NCBI GenBank assembly: GCA_933207985.1
Contig: OW240921.1
Span: forward strand, 98,535,366 to 98,599,365
Direction: 5' to 3'
Origin: Pelobates cultripes
Taxonomy: Eukaryota; Chordata; Amphibia; Anura; Pelobatidae
DNA: 64,000 bases
Below the pieces are notes generated by a model. It was given only the letters and a program-made list of their open reading frames with translations, made no database searches and was not told the origin of the DNA. Positions 26,587 to 38,500 of this stretch are shown in pieces. Position 1 is the first letter of the stretch; each line of letters opens with the position of its first letter. Both the position numbers and the translations under genes were made by a program.

Positions 26587-29500
26587 ATACATTTCTTATT
26601 CTAATTCAAAATATTAGTCCTTTCAGGGTAATTAAATTATAGAGTAAAGCATACTCACACACACACACAGACAAGGTTACTGGCACACACACAAATTTAG
26701 TACAGACAAAAACTGATACACACACAAGCTTACTACAAACAAGCTCACTGTCGCACACACACGCTCACTACAGACAAACTTACTGATGCGCACATACTGT
26801 CCCTACAGACAAGCCCATTGACACACACATGCTCCCTACAGAAGAGCTCACTAACACACAGATTCACTACAGACAAGCTCACTGACATACACATGCTCAC
26901 TACAGACAAGCTCACTGAAACACATATGGTCACTACAGACAAGCTGACGATCACACACATGCTTACTACAGACAAGCTCACTGTACACACATGCTCATCA
27001 CAGACAGGCTCCGACACACGCATGCTCCTTACAGATAAGCTCACTAACACGCACACACACATATGATCCCTAGAGACAAGCTCATTGACACACACACACA
27101 AACTCACTAGCAGGCGCACACACACAGAGGCTCCCACACTAGCAGATGCGTGCGCACACACACACAGAAGCTCGCTCTCTCACTAGCAGATGCACACACA
27201 CAAAGACATCCACACACAAAGAGGCAGACAGTCACTGACACCGAGGCAGACATCCACTCACACAGAGACAGGCAGACAGTCACACACTCACACACACACA
27301 GGCAGACAGTCTCACACACACAGGAAGGCAGACAGTCACACACACACACACACACACAGGCAGACAGTCACACACACAGGCAGACAGTCACACACACAGA
27401 CAGTCACAAACACAGGCAGTCACACACTTACACACACACATACAGGCAGATAGTCACACACTCACACACACAGGCAGACAGTCACACACACATAGTCAAC
27501 AAGAGGACATAGTCTTAAATTAGAGGGACAAAGGTTTAAAAATAATATCAGGAAGTATTACTTTACTGAGAGGGTAGTGGATGCATGGAATAGCCTTCCA
27601 GCTGAAGTGGTAGAGGTTAACACAGTAAAAGGAGTTTAAGCATGCGTGGGATAGGCATAAGGCTATCCTAACTATAAGATAAGACTAGGGACTAATGAAA
27701 GTATTTAGAAAATTGGGCAGACTAGATGGGCCGAATGGTTCTTATCTGCCGTCACATTCTATGTTTCTACATGAAGGCAGACAGTGACACACGCACAGAG
27801 GCAGACAGTCACACACACATGAAGGCAGACAGTCACACACACATGCAGACAGTCAGGAGGCAGACAGTCACACACGCACACAGGCAGACAGTCACACACG
27901 CACACACACGGGCAGACAGTCACACACACACACGGACAGACAGTCACACACACACAGGCAGACAGTCACACACATGCCGACAGTCACACACACAGGCAGA
28001 CAGTCACACACACACGCGCAAGGCTTTTTTTTTTTTTAATGATCCCAGCCGGCCATGTGTGAGGTGTGCCGGCCGCCTGGCTCCACCTGCTCCCATGGGA
28101 CCCTGTGCAATCGCACAGCTCACACATGGCCGGCCGGGATTACAGGAGCCTGATTAGGGCTGTCAGCCCAGCCCCAGGTGCCGCGGCCCACCGGGAAATT
28201 TCCCGGTATATCGGTGGGCCAGTCCAGCCATCCACATCACAGCCCCTGCACTAGCACACAAACACACTCTAAACCCATATACACACATCACAGCTCCTGC
28301 ACTAAAACACAAACACACTCTAAAACCATATCCACACATCACAGCCCCTGCACTAACACACAAACACACTATACACACTCTAAAACCATATACACAAATC
28401 ACAGCCCCTGCACAAACACACTCTAAAACCATATACACACATCACAGCCCCTGCACTAACACACAAACACACTATACACACTCTAAAACCATATACACAC
28501 ACCACAGCCCCTGCACTAACACACAAACACACTATACACATTCTAAAACTATATACACACATCACAGTCCCTGCACTAACACACAAACACACTATAAACA
28601 CTCTAAAACCAAATACACACATCACAGCCCCTGCATTAACACACAAACACTCTAACCCATATACACACAAACACACTATACACACTCTAAACCCATATAC
28701 ACACATCACAGCCCCTGCACTAACACACAAACACTCTAAACCCATATACACACACAAACACACTGTCCACACTCTAAACCCATATACACACATCACAGCC
28801 TCTACACTAAAACACAAACACACTATACACACTATAAACCCATATACACACATCCCAGCCCCTGCACTAACACACAAACACACTCTAAACCCATATACAC
28901 ATATCACAGCCCCTGCACTACCACATGCACACTTTATATCCTTATAGTCACACTACACCCCCTGCACTAACACAAAAATACACTACACACACTCTGTACC
29001 CCTATATACACACACTGCAGCCCCTGCACTAACACACACACACACACTTTCTACCCATATATATGCACACTACAGCATCTGCATTAACACACAAGCACAC
29101 TACATACTTTCTATACCTTTATATACACACTACAGCCCCTGCACTAACACAAAAATACTTCACACATTCTATATCCCTATATGTACACTACACCACTCAC
29201 ACAAACACACTGCATTTCTGACACTCACATATACACATACATACGCACTAAACACTAGTCACACATAGTATGCCACACAGACGCCTTTACACACACACAC
29301 ACACAAAACAACACAAACAGTCTGCTCTATACACATGCAATCTCAAAAGCAACCTTCAAACATATTCAACACCACAGGGAGCATCTCCACACATGCACAG
29401 CACACTTTGATAGCCATGTTCCTCTTTTTTTTTCTCTGGTATCCCGCTATTGAGAACCCCAGAGACAAGTCACCAGCAAAGGCAGTGCATGATTACATTG

Positions 29501-32500
29501 CACAACGCCCCCCAAAAAACAGGACATTTACTTCACCCAAGACCACTGGATGCTCTAGATAGGCATCACACTAACATACTCATTTTGAGTGGCGAAAGGG
29601 GGGCATGCTTGTCAATGGTGATGACAAATCATGCCCCCTTTCTGGCCTCACCCCTCCTAGTGGGCTGCTCTGTCTTTAAGTGCCTGGGCCAAATTTTTGG
29701 CCCAGTCCAGCACTGGCCTGTAGTGTCCTTTTAACTAAAAGAAAACAAATCTAATAATAAGGTGGAACATTAAAATCATGACAGCTTTTGCCTCTCTTTT
29801 CCAAATATATCAGTGGGAAGCAGGCTTCCCAGCAGTTCCAATTGCAGCTTGAGAGTCCCTATTTTGGTGTCCTTTCCTGACATCCCAATTTTGTTCCAGG
29901 GAATTGTCTCTGGCAGCACAGCACAAGTTCATCATTTAATATAGTTGTGCTATGAATGGGTCCTAGGTCAGAGACCAGCTAGCCAGTCCCCTCCAGTGGG
30001 TGGGGATAAATTCTGTGCAAATGCTTCCATAGCAGCGGGTCCACACGGAGGACAAAAATACCAGACTTAATCTTGTTAGTTAAGATACGTCCTTTATTGA
30101 ACAGGATGTACTAAAAATACATAGAAGGAATGTATGTGTCTCTCTTTTCCCTGTTTTGCATGTATTTACTTAGGAATGAGCTACACTGTTTGGAGTTAAT
30201 ACTTTGAATATATCTTTAATTTATAGGAACAGCCCTTCGCGATGATGAGTAGCTCGGAGATGGAAGGATTCTGTGTAGACTTGCTTTCTGAACTCTCACA
30301 GTCTTTGGGATTTAATTACACAATTAATGTAGTAAAAGATGGACGATACGGAGTTAGAGACCCAGACGGAAACTGGAATGGAATGGTTGGAGAGATTATT
30401 AGAAAGGTAAAGTTTGTTACCAAGAGTCACTGTTATCTCCTTCTCACCATTATGAAAGTGCATTGAATATTAATTTGAAACAATATATATTCTTTAAATT
30501 TGCATTTGCTGCCAATTAGTGATGTCCCGAACGGTTCGCCACGGACGGCGAACATATACGCTGTTCGGTCCGCCCCCTATGTCATCATTGAGTAAACTTT
30601 GACCCTATGCCTCACAGTCAGCAGACACATTCCAGCCAATCAGCAGCAGACCCTCCCCCCCAGACCCTCCGACCTCCTGGACAGCATCCATTTTACATTC
30701 ATTGTGAAGCTGCATTCTTAGTGAGCTGTCCAGGAGGTGGGAGGGTCTGCTGCTGATTGGCTGGAATGTGTCTGCTGACTGTGAGGTACAGGGTCAAAGT
30801 TTACTCAATGATGACGAATAGGGGGCGGACCGAACAGCGCATATGTTCGCTGTCCACGGCGAACCGTTCGGGACATCACTACTGCCAATCTATAAGTTCT
30901 ACAACTTCTGTGCAGTGAGCACTCACTGAGCCAGGAAGTGGCAGAGCCAATCAGGAAGATCTCATTCTCAACATATCACATAAACACCTATGCACTAGGG
31001 TTCTTTGAGATATGTAGATCACTGCCTGACATCAAATCCATTTATCACAAGTAATGAAAGGAAATGGTGTATAAACTGCAATTTGCTAAATTATGCATGA
31101 TTAAGGCTACAGCCGAAACGTTGCACTAGTGATTGATGTTGTTCTATGTTCTCTGGCTCTGAATAGAGACAGCCTTTTAATTGCATTATCCACTGTGTTG
31201 CCCTCCAAATTTGTTCTTTGCAAATTCGCTTGTTGGGAATTTGCGGCTTTTCCCTATTAGGGGAGCACTGGGGAGCAAAAGGTGAATGCTGAAGCTGTTG
31301 GGCTGTTTGACCTAATTGTGACAATGATGCTGATTGTTACATTTTGTATGTGAGGTTGTCAGTCAATGATGTTGTCTCTGTATGTGTGTGTGTCAGTGAG
31401 AATGTCTGTCAGTAAGCGTGTGTGTGTGTCAATGAGCTTGCCTGTGTGTATCGTGAGTGAGATTGTCATTCAATGATCTTGTCTGTGTGTCATTGAGATT
31501 GTCCGTCAGTGAGTTTGTGTGTTTGTCAATGAGGTTGCATGCATATTCATATGTAAAATAAATATATATGTTACAGTGCAATTAAAGAATTAATCCAAGC
31601 AGTATACACACTAAAGCCTGCTGTAGTGGTTATGACCCCAGGAGTTTCCTAGTTCAATTCACTTGTAAAGGGGCAAACTGTTTTACAAAGGTTTGCCACT
31701 TACATGGGTCCCTCCGGGCATCAAACCTCAAATGATAGTGGCTAAGCATTCTCTGCCAATGAATCTCCATGGAAGCCTTGTGAACAGAATTCACATTGGC
31801 AAGCCCAGAGCCCTCGTTCCATACTGTGTAATGAAAGCTGTCAGAGATGGAGTTACACCTTCGGCAGCAATATAAAATATTGCAGTATGTGCAGCGTTTA
31901 TTGATAAAATGCTGTACACATGGGGTTCATGTACCATGACCACTTATAAATAATGAAATGATCATGGTACTTAGGATAACACTTTGAGTAATTTTCCAGT
32001 ACACCCTCTCTTCCCGAGATAGGGTTCTGGATTCACTGGTATCAGGATATGTACCTCATACAAATATTTCCATGGGCAGAGAAGAACACATCTTTTCTCA
32101 TTTACAGTTATTTAAAGGGCAGAATTATAGCTGCAACAATATGGCACTGTGTACAAGGAGACTGAAACAGGAGTCCTCTGTGTTCCATCATTTAAAGGGT
32201 GCTCGGAGTGTCCCTTTAAGGTATTTAATTTCCTGTTGGAATAAAGAGAGTGGTAATGGTCAGACAGCAATGCCAGTATTTTGTTTCTGTCCACAACAGC
32301 CCCCTTGTTGCTCATTTTCATTGATGTCAAGAGAATTACCAGTTAATTCATAACATTTAATATTAAAGGACCACTCTAGGCACCCAGACCACTTCAGCTT
32401 AATGAAGTGGTCTGGGTGCCAGGTCCAGCTAGGGTTAACCCATTTTTTCATAAACAGTTATTGTGAATGGGTTAAGCCTTCCCCTATTTCCTCTAGTGGC

Positions 32501-35500
32501 TGTCTCATTGACAGCCGCTAGAGGCGCTTGCGTGCTTCTCACTGTGATTTTCACAGTGAGAGCACGCCAGCGTCCATAGGAAAGCATTATGAATGCTTTC
32601 CTATGTGACCGGCTGAATGCGCGCGCAGCTCTTGCCGCACGTGCGCATTCAGCAGCATGGGAGGAGAAGAGGAGGATCGGAGGAGGAGAGCTCCCCGCCC
32701 AGCGCTGGAAAAGGGTAAGTTTTAACCCCTTTACAGAGCCGGGCAGGAGGGGGACCCTGAGGGTGGGGGCACCCTCAGGGCACTATAATGCCAGGAAAAC
32801 AAGTATGTTTTCCTGGCACTATAGTGGTCCTTTAACTTGGACTTAACCTTCTGCTAAAACCATTCTTCAATCCACCCGTCTACTGACCAGGATCAGATTG
32901 CCAGTTGCAAAATTGTTATTATTATTATTTTTATATAGCACCATCAAATTCCGCAGCAGTTTACAATGGGTGGACGGACAGACATGTAGTTGTAACCAGA
33001 TAAGCTGGACACACAGAGGTGTTGAGGGCCCTGCTTAATGAGCTTACATGCTAGAGGGAGTCGGGTAAAATGACACAAAAAGGTAAGGATAGTATTAGAC
33101 TAGTGACAGTTGCAGAAGAGGAATCAGTCAGGAGCTATTAACAGTTTAATTGATACGCTTTTATGAAGAAGTGGGTTTTTAATGATTTTTTGAAGGAATG
33201 GAGACTGGGTGAGCATCTAACGGAGGAGGGAAGCGAGTTCCACAGGAACGGTGCAGCCCTTGAGAAATCTTGAAGGCGAGCATCAGAGGTGGGAGTATGG
33301 ACAGAAGATAGACGTAAGTCTTCAGCAGATCGTAAGGGCCTAGACGGGACATACTTCTGTATAAGGGAGGATAGATAGGTGGGAGCAGCATTATGTAGAG
33401 ATTTGAAAGCAAGAAACAGAATTTTAAATTGAGCTCTATATTTTATAGGAAGCCAATGTAGGGACTTACAGAAGGGTGAGGCATGGGAGGTGCGGGCGGA
33501 CAGGAAGATGAGCCTCGCTGCCGCATTCATTATGGACTGTAACGGCACAAGTTGGGAGCACGTAAGACCACTGAGAAGCGGATTACAGTAGTCAAGGCGA
33601 GAAAGGACAGTGGAAAATCTTGAATTCATATGTAAAAAAAATATAAAAAATGGAGTATCATATTACATAAAGACTAACGCAGTTATAGGTGATTTTCAAT
33701 GTTTTATTCAATGGTGTGATGTTGTTAAATAAAATCCAGAGATGCGTGGGTTCACTTAAACGTGAGAGCTATAGGGGGTGCATCATTATCACATAGAACC
33801 TAACACTGGTCTTTTGCGAAGTTTTAATGACTAACCTCGTACTTTGTCAGTATATTGTGACATGTTACATATCTTTTTTTGTATATCCTTAGGAAGCCGA
33901 TTTGGTTGTAGCTCCTTTAACAATCACCTCTGCTAGAGAAAAAGAGATATCTTTCACCAAACCCTTCTTACAAACTGGAATCAGTATACTGCTGAGGAAG
34001 GAAGCATCTTCGGAGAGCTCAAACTTCTTTGGATTCTTAAACCCCTTCAGCAGAGAGACATGGATTGGGATAGTGACTGCATACATTATCACCTGCCTCT
34101 GTCTATTCCTTGTTGGCAGGTAAGATAAACATCTCATACGTCAACATCCACAGTCAGATCAAACCATTTCACCAACTGTAAACTCTTTGTTAGATCTATT
34201 TATCTAGTATTGTGTGCTAACAAATATTATGTATATATGCAATCTTCTTAAACATTCTTTAATTGGACTGTGTAGCTATGTCTTTTCACGAATGTGCATG
34301 TTATCGCACAGGGCCATGTTAACCTTATGCTCTGTTTACACTCATTTTACGATCTCTCTGTATGAATCCAGAATATCAAAGAACCGTTTATTATCCCCCA
34401 AAATGAAATGTGTTATCAAAGGTTAAAAGAACACTATAGGCACAATAACCGCATCAACACATATAATGCCTGGAGTCCATGGGCCGTGGGTCCGACGTCT
34501 TAGTTTACGCACCATTTAGTAGAGATTCTCTGTCCTCAGCAGCCTAAAACCCAGCCCACAATGACAAAATGGGGGAGGCAGAGCAAAGCTCCATTTAACA
34601 CCATTTCAGGTGTAGCCGGCAATGTTTGGCTGAGAGAATAAGGTGAGAGCTCTAAGCCTTTCGCTGCACCAATTGCTGGTATGACTTTGTATGTTGTGAG
34701 GCTTCAGGCTGCCGAGCAGTGAAAATCTAACTAAAGATTAAAGGGACATTATAGTCACTAGAACAACAACAGCTTAATGTAGTTATTCTGGTGTGCATAG
34801 TCAGTCCCTGCAGGCTTTTTGCAGTAAACACTGTGTTTTCATAGAAAAGGCAGTGGTTACTTAAAGCCTAGGGACACCTCCAGTGGTCACTCCTCAGAGG
34901 GACACCTCCAGTGGTCACTCCTCAGAGGGCCACTGGAGGTGCTTCCTGGGGCAATGCTGCACAGCGTGCAGCTCAAACATTTAGCATCTCCACACTCTAC
35001 ATTGAGTGAATGCATCTCTATGAGGAGATGCTGATTGGCCAGGGTGGTGTTTGGCCCCACCCTGCTTCTTTCCCTGTGGTCAAACTATTAGACTGGCTGA
35101 GATCATCAATTTTGCTGATGTCAGCCAAAGAGATGGATCGGCACAGGGCCAGTGCCTGCAGACCCGTGGAGAGCTTAAAATAAGGTAAGTTTTAACCCTT
35201 TCTAAGGGAGCACAGCGGGGGATAAGCCACCTAAATGGTGGTATTAACACTATAGGGTCAGGAATACAGCTTTGTGCTCCTGACCCTATAGTGTTCCTTT
35301 AAGTAAACCATTTAGAATTGATGCAGGACCCAAACCCCCTCCTTCCCCACCTTGTAGTCAATGCACCATAACAACTAGCATTCCTTGGCGTGGTTATGGT
35401 GTCTAAACCGTTCCTATAACTAGATGAAGATGTATTGAAAGTATTCATTAATTAGTACTTTTTTTTGTAGGTTAAGTCCTTGTGAATGGGCCGACACTTC

Positions 35501-38500
35501 CAGTGAACAAAACCAGTTTACCTTTTTAAATAGTCTTTGGTTTGGAATCGGAGCTTTCACTTTGCAAGGTAAGAGAGTGCAAGCCTCGAAGCCGATCTCT
35601 TGCTGCATGTCAGAAGTCAGTAGAAGATGCTGATCTATTTATACACAAATCCAGTGATAGCACTGTTCTAAAAGGAAACATGATATAAAAGAATCCATTC
35701 AGACAGCATATTCGCTCATGTATGTAACATTTGTCCTCTGGTTTCATAATGTTGTACTTATTGAATTATGGAAATAAACCAACTGACACTGTGAGAGATA
35801 TCTAAATTCAACTTATAACAAAACCTATTATCATTTATAAATATGGACTAGTGTCCTCCCCGTTCAATATAAATAGGAGCTCCAGCTCCTATCCCCCGCT
35901 AGCCAGTGATGGGGGCACAGGAGCACTGCTCAAAAAGGCACATTTTTAGTGAGGTAAACAGGCGCCCCCTAGTGAACAGGTGCCTACTCTGCCTAATGGG
36001 AAATTGGCCCTGAGTATATGGAGTTATGCACCAAATAAACACTAGCCTGCATATTAAGAAAATAAACATTTGATGCTTGGAAATTATGCTGTTGCTGTGT
36101 ACATCAAGTAATGGTAATTTTTAAGTCAGAGACAATTGATAAAAATGTATCAAGCTTGCCTATTTCTGACCCGCATTTCAAATACCCTGGTAAATTCCCC
36201 AAAATGTAATCATGATCTACTGCGAGTCGCTTTGATAATTAAGTCATGTAGAACCAACACCAAATTATCTTATCAATGCAGACTAATTTTAAGTAGATTC
36301 GCTCAAAGTTAAAATCAAAAGAGATTTATTTTAATCACTGTCAGCTCCATAATAAACTCTTAACGCTCCTATTATTTTGAGATCTGAGAAAAGACAGACA
36401 AAAGAATACAGAGCTATGACAATATATCCTAGTACTCTTATATAATGGATCTTTCTGTACATATACATTTTTGTTGCTGCTACTCAATGTCAACACATTA
36501 ATATGTTCATCCACTACAGGTGCCCAGCCTCATCCAAAAGCTGTTTCGGCCAGAATAATAGCCGTTATTTGGTGGGTGTTCTCCATAACCCTGTTGGCTG
36601 CTTATATCGCCAGCTTTGCAGCATTTTTAAACGTAGGAACAGAACAAACGACACATATTCAAACCTTCGAAGATCTGGTCAAACAAAGAAAACTTGAGTT
36701 TGGAACAATCAACAGCTCCTCCACGTTCCAGTTCTTTAAGGTCTATGTATAAAAAAAAAAAGTTTTTGAATTGAATTTTGAGCAATGAATTTACTTTTTG
36801 TAAATCAACATGATCAAACATCCAATTAGCAAATGAGGAATACCTATGTGCATCCTTGAAAACAATTGTCTGGCGAATGAAAACATGCCTTGTGAATCTG
36901 TGATTTACCCTATATGTTGATGTCCAAGACTTGGGTTTAGTGAGACACATTGTAACTAGATGCATATATATTGTAGAATTGCTTTGGTGGGGAAGGTCAA
37001 GTAGTATGTCCTATAACTCAAAGGAAAACTGTAGAATAATGCACTTTTTACATTAGAACAATATTTAAATATGTATACTTTTTAGATTTCGAAACCTAGA
37101 CAGGTTTGAAGATTTTGTTCAAAAGTTATTTATTTTTGTATATTAACAAAGAGGAAACCGTCATTTTGCTCCGGAAGGTCCGGGAGCTGAATCAGAACTG
37201 GAAAAATTCTCGTAGACAGCTGCTTTCACTTCAGCTAGTCCGGTTTCAATTTTAAATTCACTATGAATTCTCACTTTAGTGAACAAACCGTACTGCATTT
37301 TGAAGGAACACTCAAAGCCCATCACAATGTCCGGTAATTAAAGTTGTTCCAAAGCAGGAGGGTCGGGGTGCCATCTTACCTTCATAAGTTAACCCAGTAT
37401 TGGAATGGTTTAACTATGAATTTGGGGCTCTGGCGCTCCCTGGCTTCGTCCCTCTTTACACTTCAGGAAGGTTTAGCCAAGTGGCCAGTGATAGGCTGAG
37501 AGGGTCAGTTGTCACAAGAAGTCTCCGGTCACTATCGCTTACAGAAATTTGTTTTAAGTGATGTCACTACTAAAGGCACACAATAAGAATTACACCTCTT
37601 GTATCTAATGTAAATGTATTTATTTTAAAATGTGCTACTTTGTAAAGTCCTAACATTTCAATGATTACTTGTAATGCTAGCTCTCCATTAACAATACATG
37701 AGAAAAAAAAATAAAAATAAAACAATCTAACGTGAACCACTTTTCATTTTATTTTTCCGTTACAGAATTCTAAGAATCCAACCTACCAAATGATTTATGA
37801 GCAGATGGAAAAAAAGAAGGATTGGGTTCTAGTAAAATCTTTCTCTGAAGGAGTTCGACGAGTAAGGGAAAGTAATTACGCCTTCCTGGGAGAATCCATT
37901 ATGCAGGACCTTGTTGCGGCCAGACACTGCGATCTTGCCCGTGCCCCAGAAGTGATCAGTGGCAGAGGATATGGCATTGCTGCAACACTGGGTATGTCTA
38001 CTGCTCTTTTAAAAAGTTACATCGGGCTAGTTGGTAAATATAATATATATTACTTTGAAAGTACGACTCTGCTAAAAAGAGAAACGGGCAAGGAGCAATT
38101 GAAGGACCACTATAGGCACCCAGACCACTTCAGCTAAATGAAGAGGTCTGGGCGCCAGGGCCATCTAGGTTTAACCCTTTTTGCTGTAAACATAGCAGTT
38201 TCAGAGAAACTGCTATGTTTACATTAGGGTTAATCCAGCCTCTAGTGGCTGTCTCATTGACAGTCGCTAGAGGTGCTTCCGCGCTTCTCACTGTGATTTT
38301 CACAGTGAGAAGACGCCAGCGTCCATAGGAAAGCATTCAAAATGCTTTCCTATGTACTGGCTGAATGCACGCGTGGCTCTTGCCGCACATGCGCATTCAG
38401 CCGATGGCGGCGAAAAGGAGGAGGAAAGTTCCCAGCGCCGAGGGAGCCCGGCGGGAGGGGGGCTCAGAGGGTGGTGGAAACCTAGAGACCCTATAGTGCC

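Larger units (their letters stand above)
26460..28232. mobile_element. hAT-like element inserted in the 60-bp satellite, 8-bp target duplication
   Basis: The left end CAGGGCCAGACTGG and right end CCAGTCCAGCCATC are inverted repeats (10 of 14 positions pair). Both sides carry CACATCAC (26452-26459 and 28233-28240). The interior has no transposase frame and is dominated by CA-rich minisatellites plus a CR1 tail. The right 200 bp is GC-rich with an inverted pair, GGCCATGTGTGAGGTG and GCTCACACATGGCC. The duplicated word is also part of the satellite unit, which slightly weakens the duplication argument. Confidence 0.65.
24815..30226 (+). other. Receptor intron 3, filled with nested repeats
   Basis: 5.4 kb. 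From 25145 to 29734 it consists of a split T2-like MITE, a GC-rich block, a 60-bp satellite, a hAT-like element and a CR1 tail. A short inverted pair around AAGATATCTT lies at about 25077-25135. The last 490 bp show nothing recognisable. Confidence 0.75.
30407..33892 (+). other. Receptor intron 4
   Basis: 3.5 kb, largely repeats: a palindromic TA-flanked element, a TG-rich minisatellite, two T2-like MITEs and an L2-like LINE fragment, each listed separately. The final 240 bp are unremarkable. Confidence 0.75.
34120..35470 (+). other. Receptor intron 5
   Basis: 1.35 kb, most of it a T2-like MITE (34423 to about 35418) split by a second T2-like MITE (34738-35302). Confidence 0.75.

Noticed and set aside
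27150..27512. His/Thr/Ser-rich frames on the + strand
   Set aside because: Translation of CA-repeat minisatellites in register. Not genes.
26016..28907. Long minus-strand frames (168 and 175 codons) repeating a Cys-rich peptide
   Set aside because: They come from a 60-bp satellite whose length is divisible by 3. No start context, splice signal or family match.
25965..28960. Regular 60-bp repeats as a CRISPR array
   Set aside because: Repeats are directly tandem without unique spacers, and the DNA is from a eukaryote.
31620..31665. TAGTGGTTATGACCCCAGG as a tRNA-like B-box or SINE head
   Set aside because: The words match T2-like MITE subterminal sequence. There is no A box or tRNA fold.
33138..33629. 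163-codon minus-strand frame as a host gene
   Set aside because: The sequence is the C-terminal part of an L2/Rex-type LINE reverse transcriptase with its 3' UTR and (AAT)n tail.
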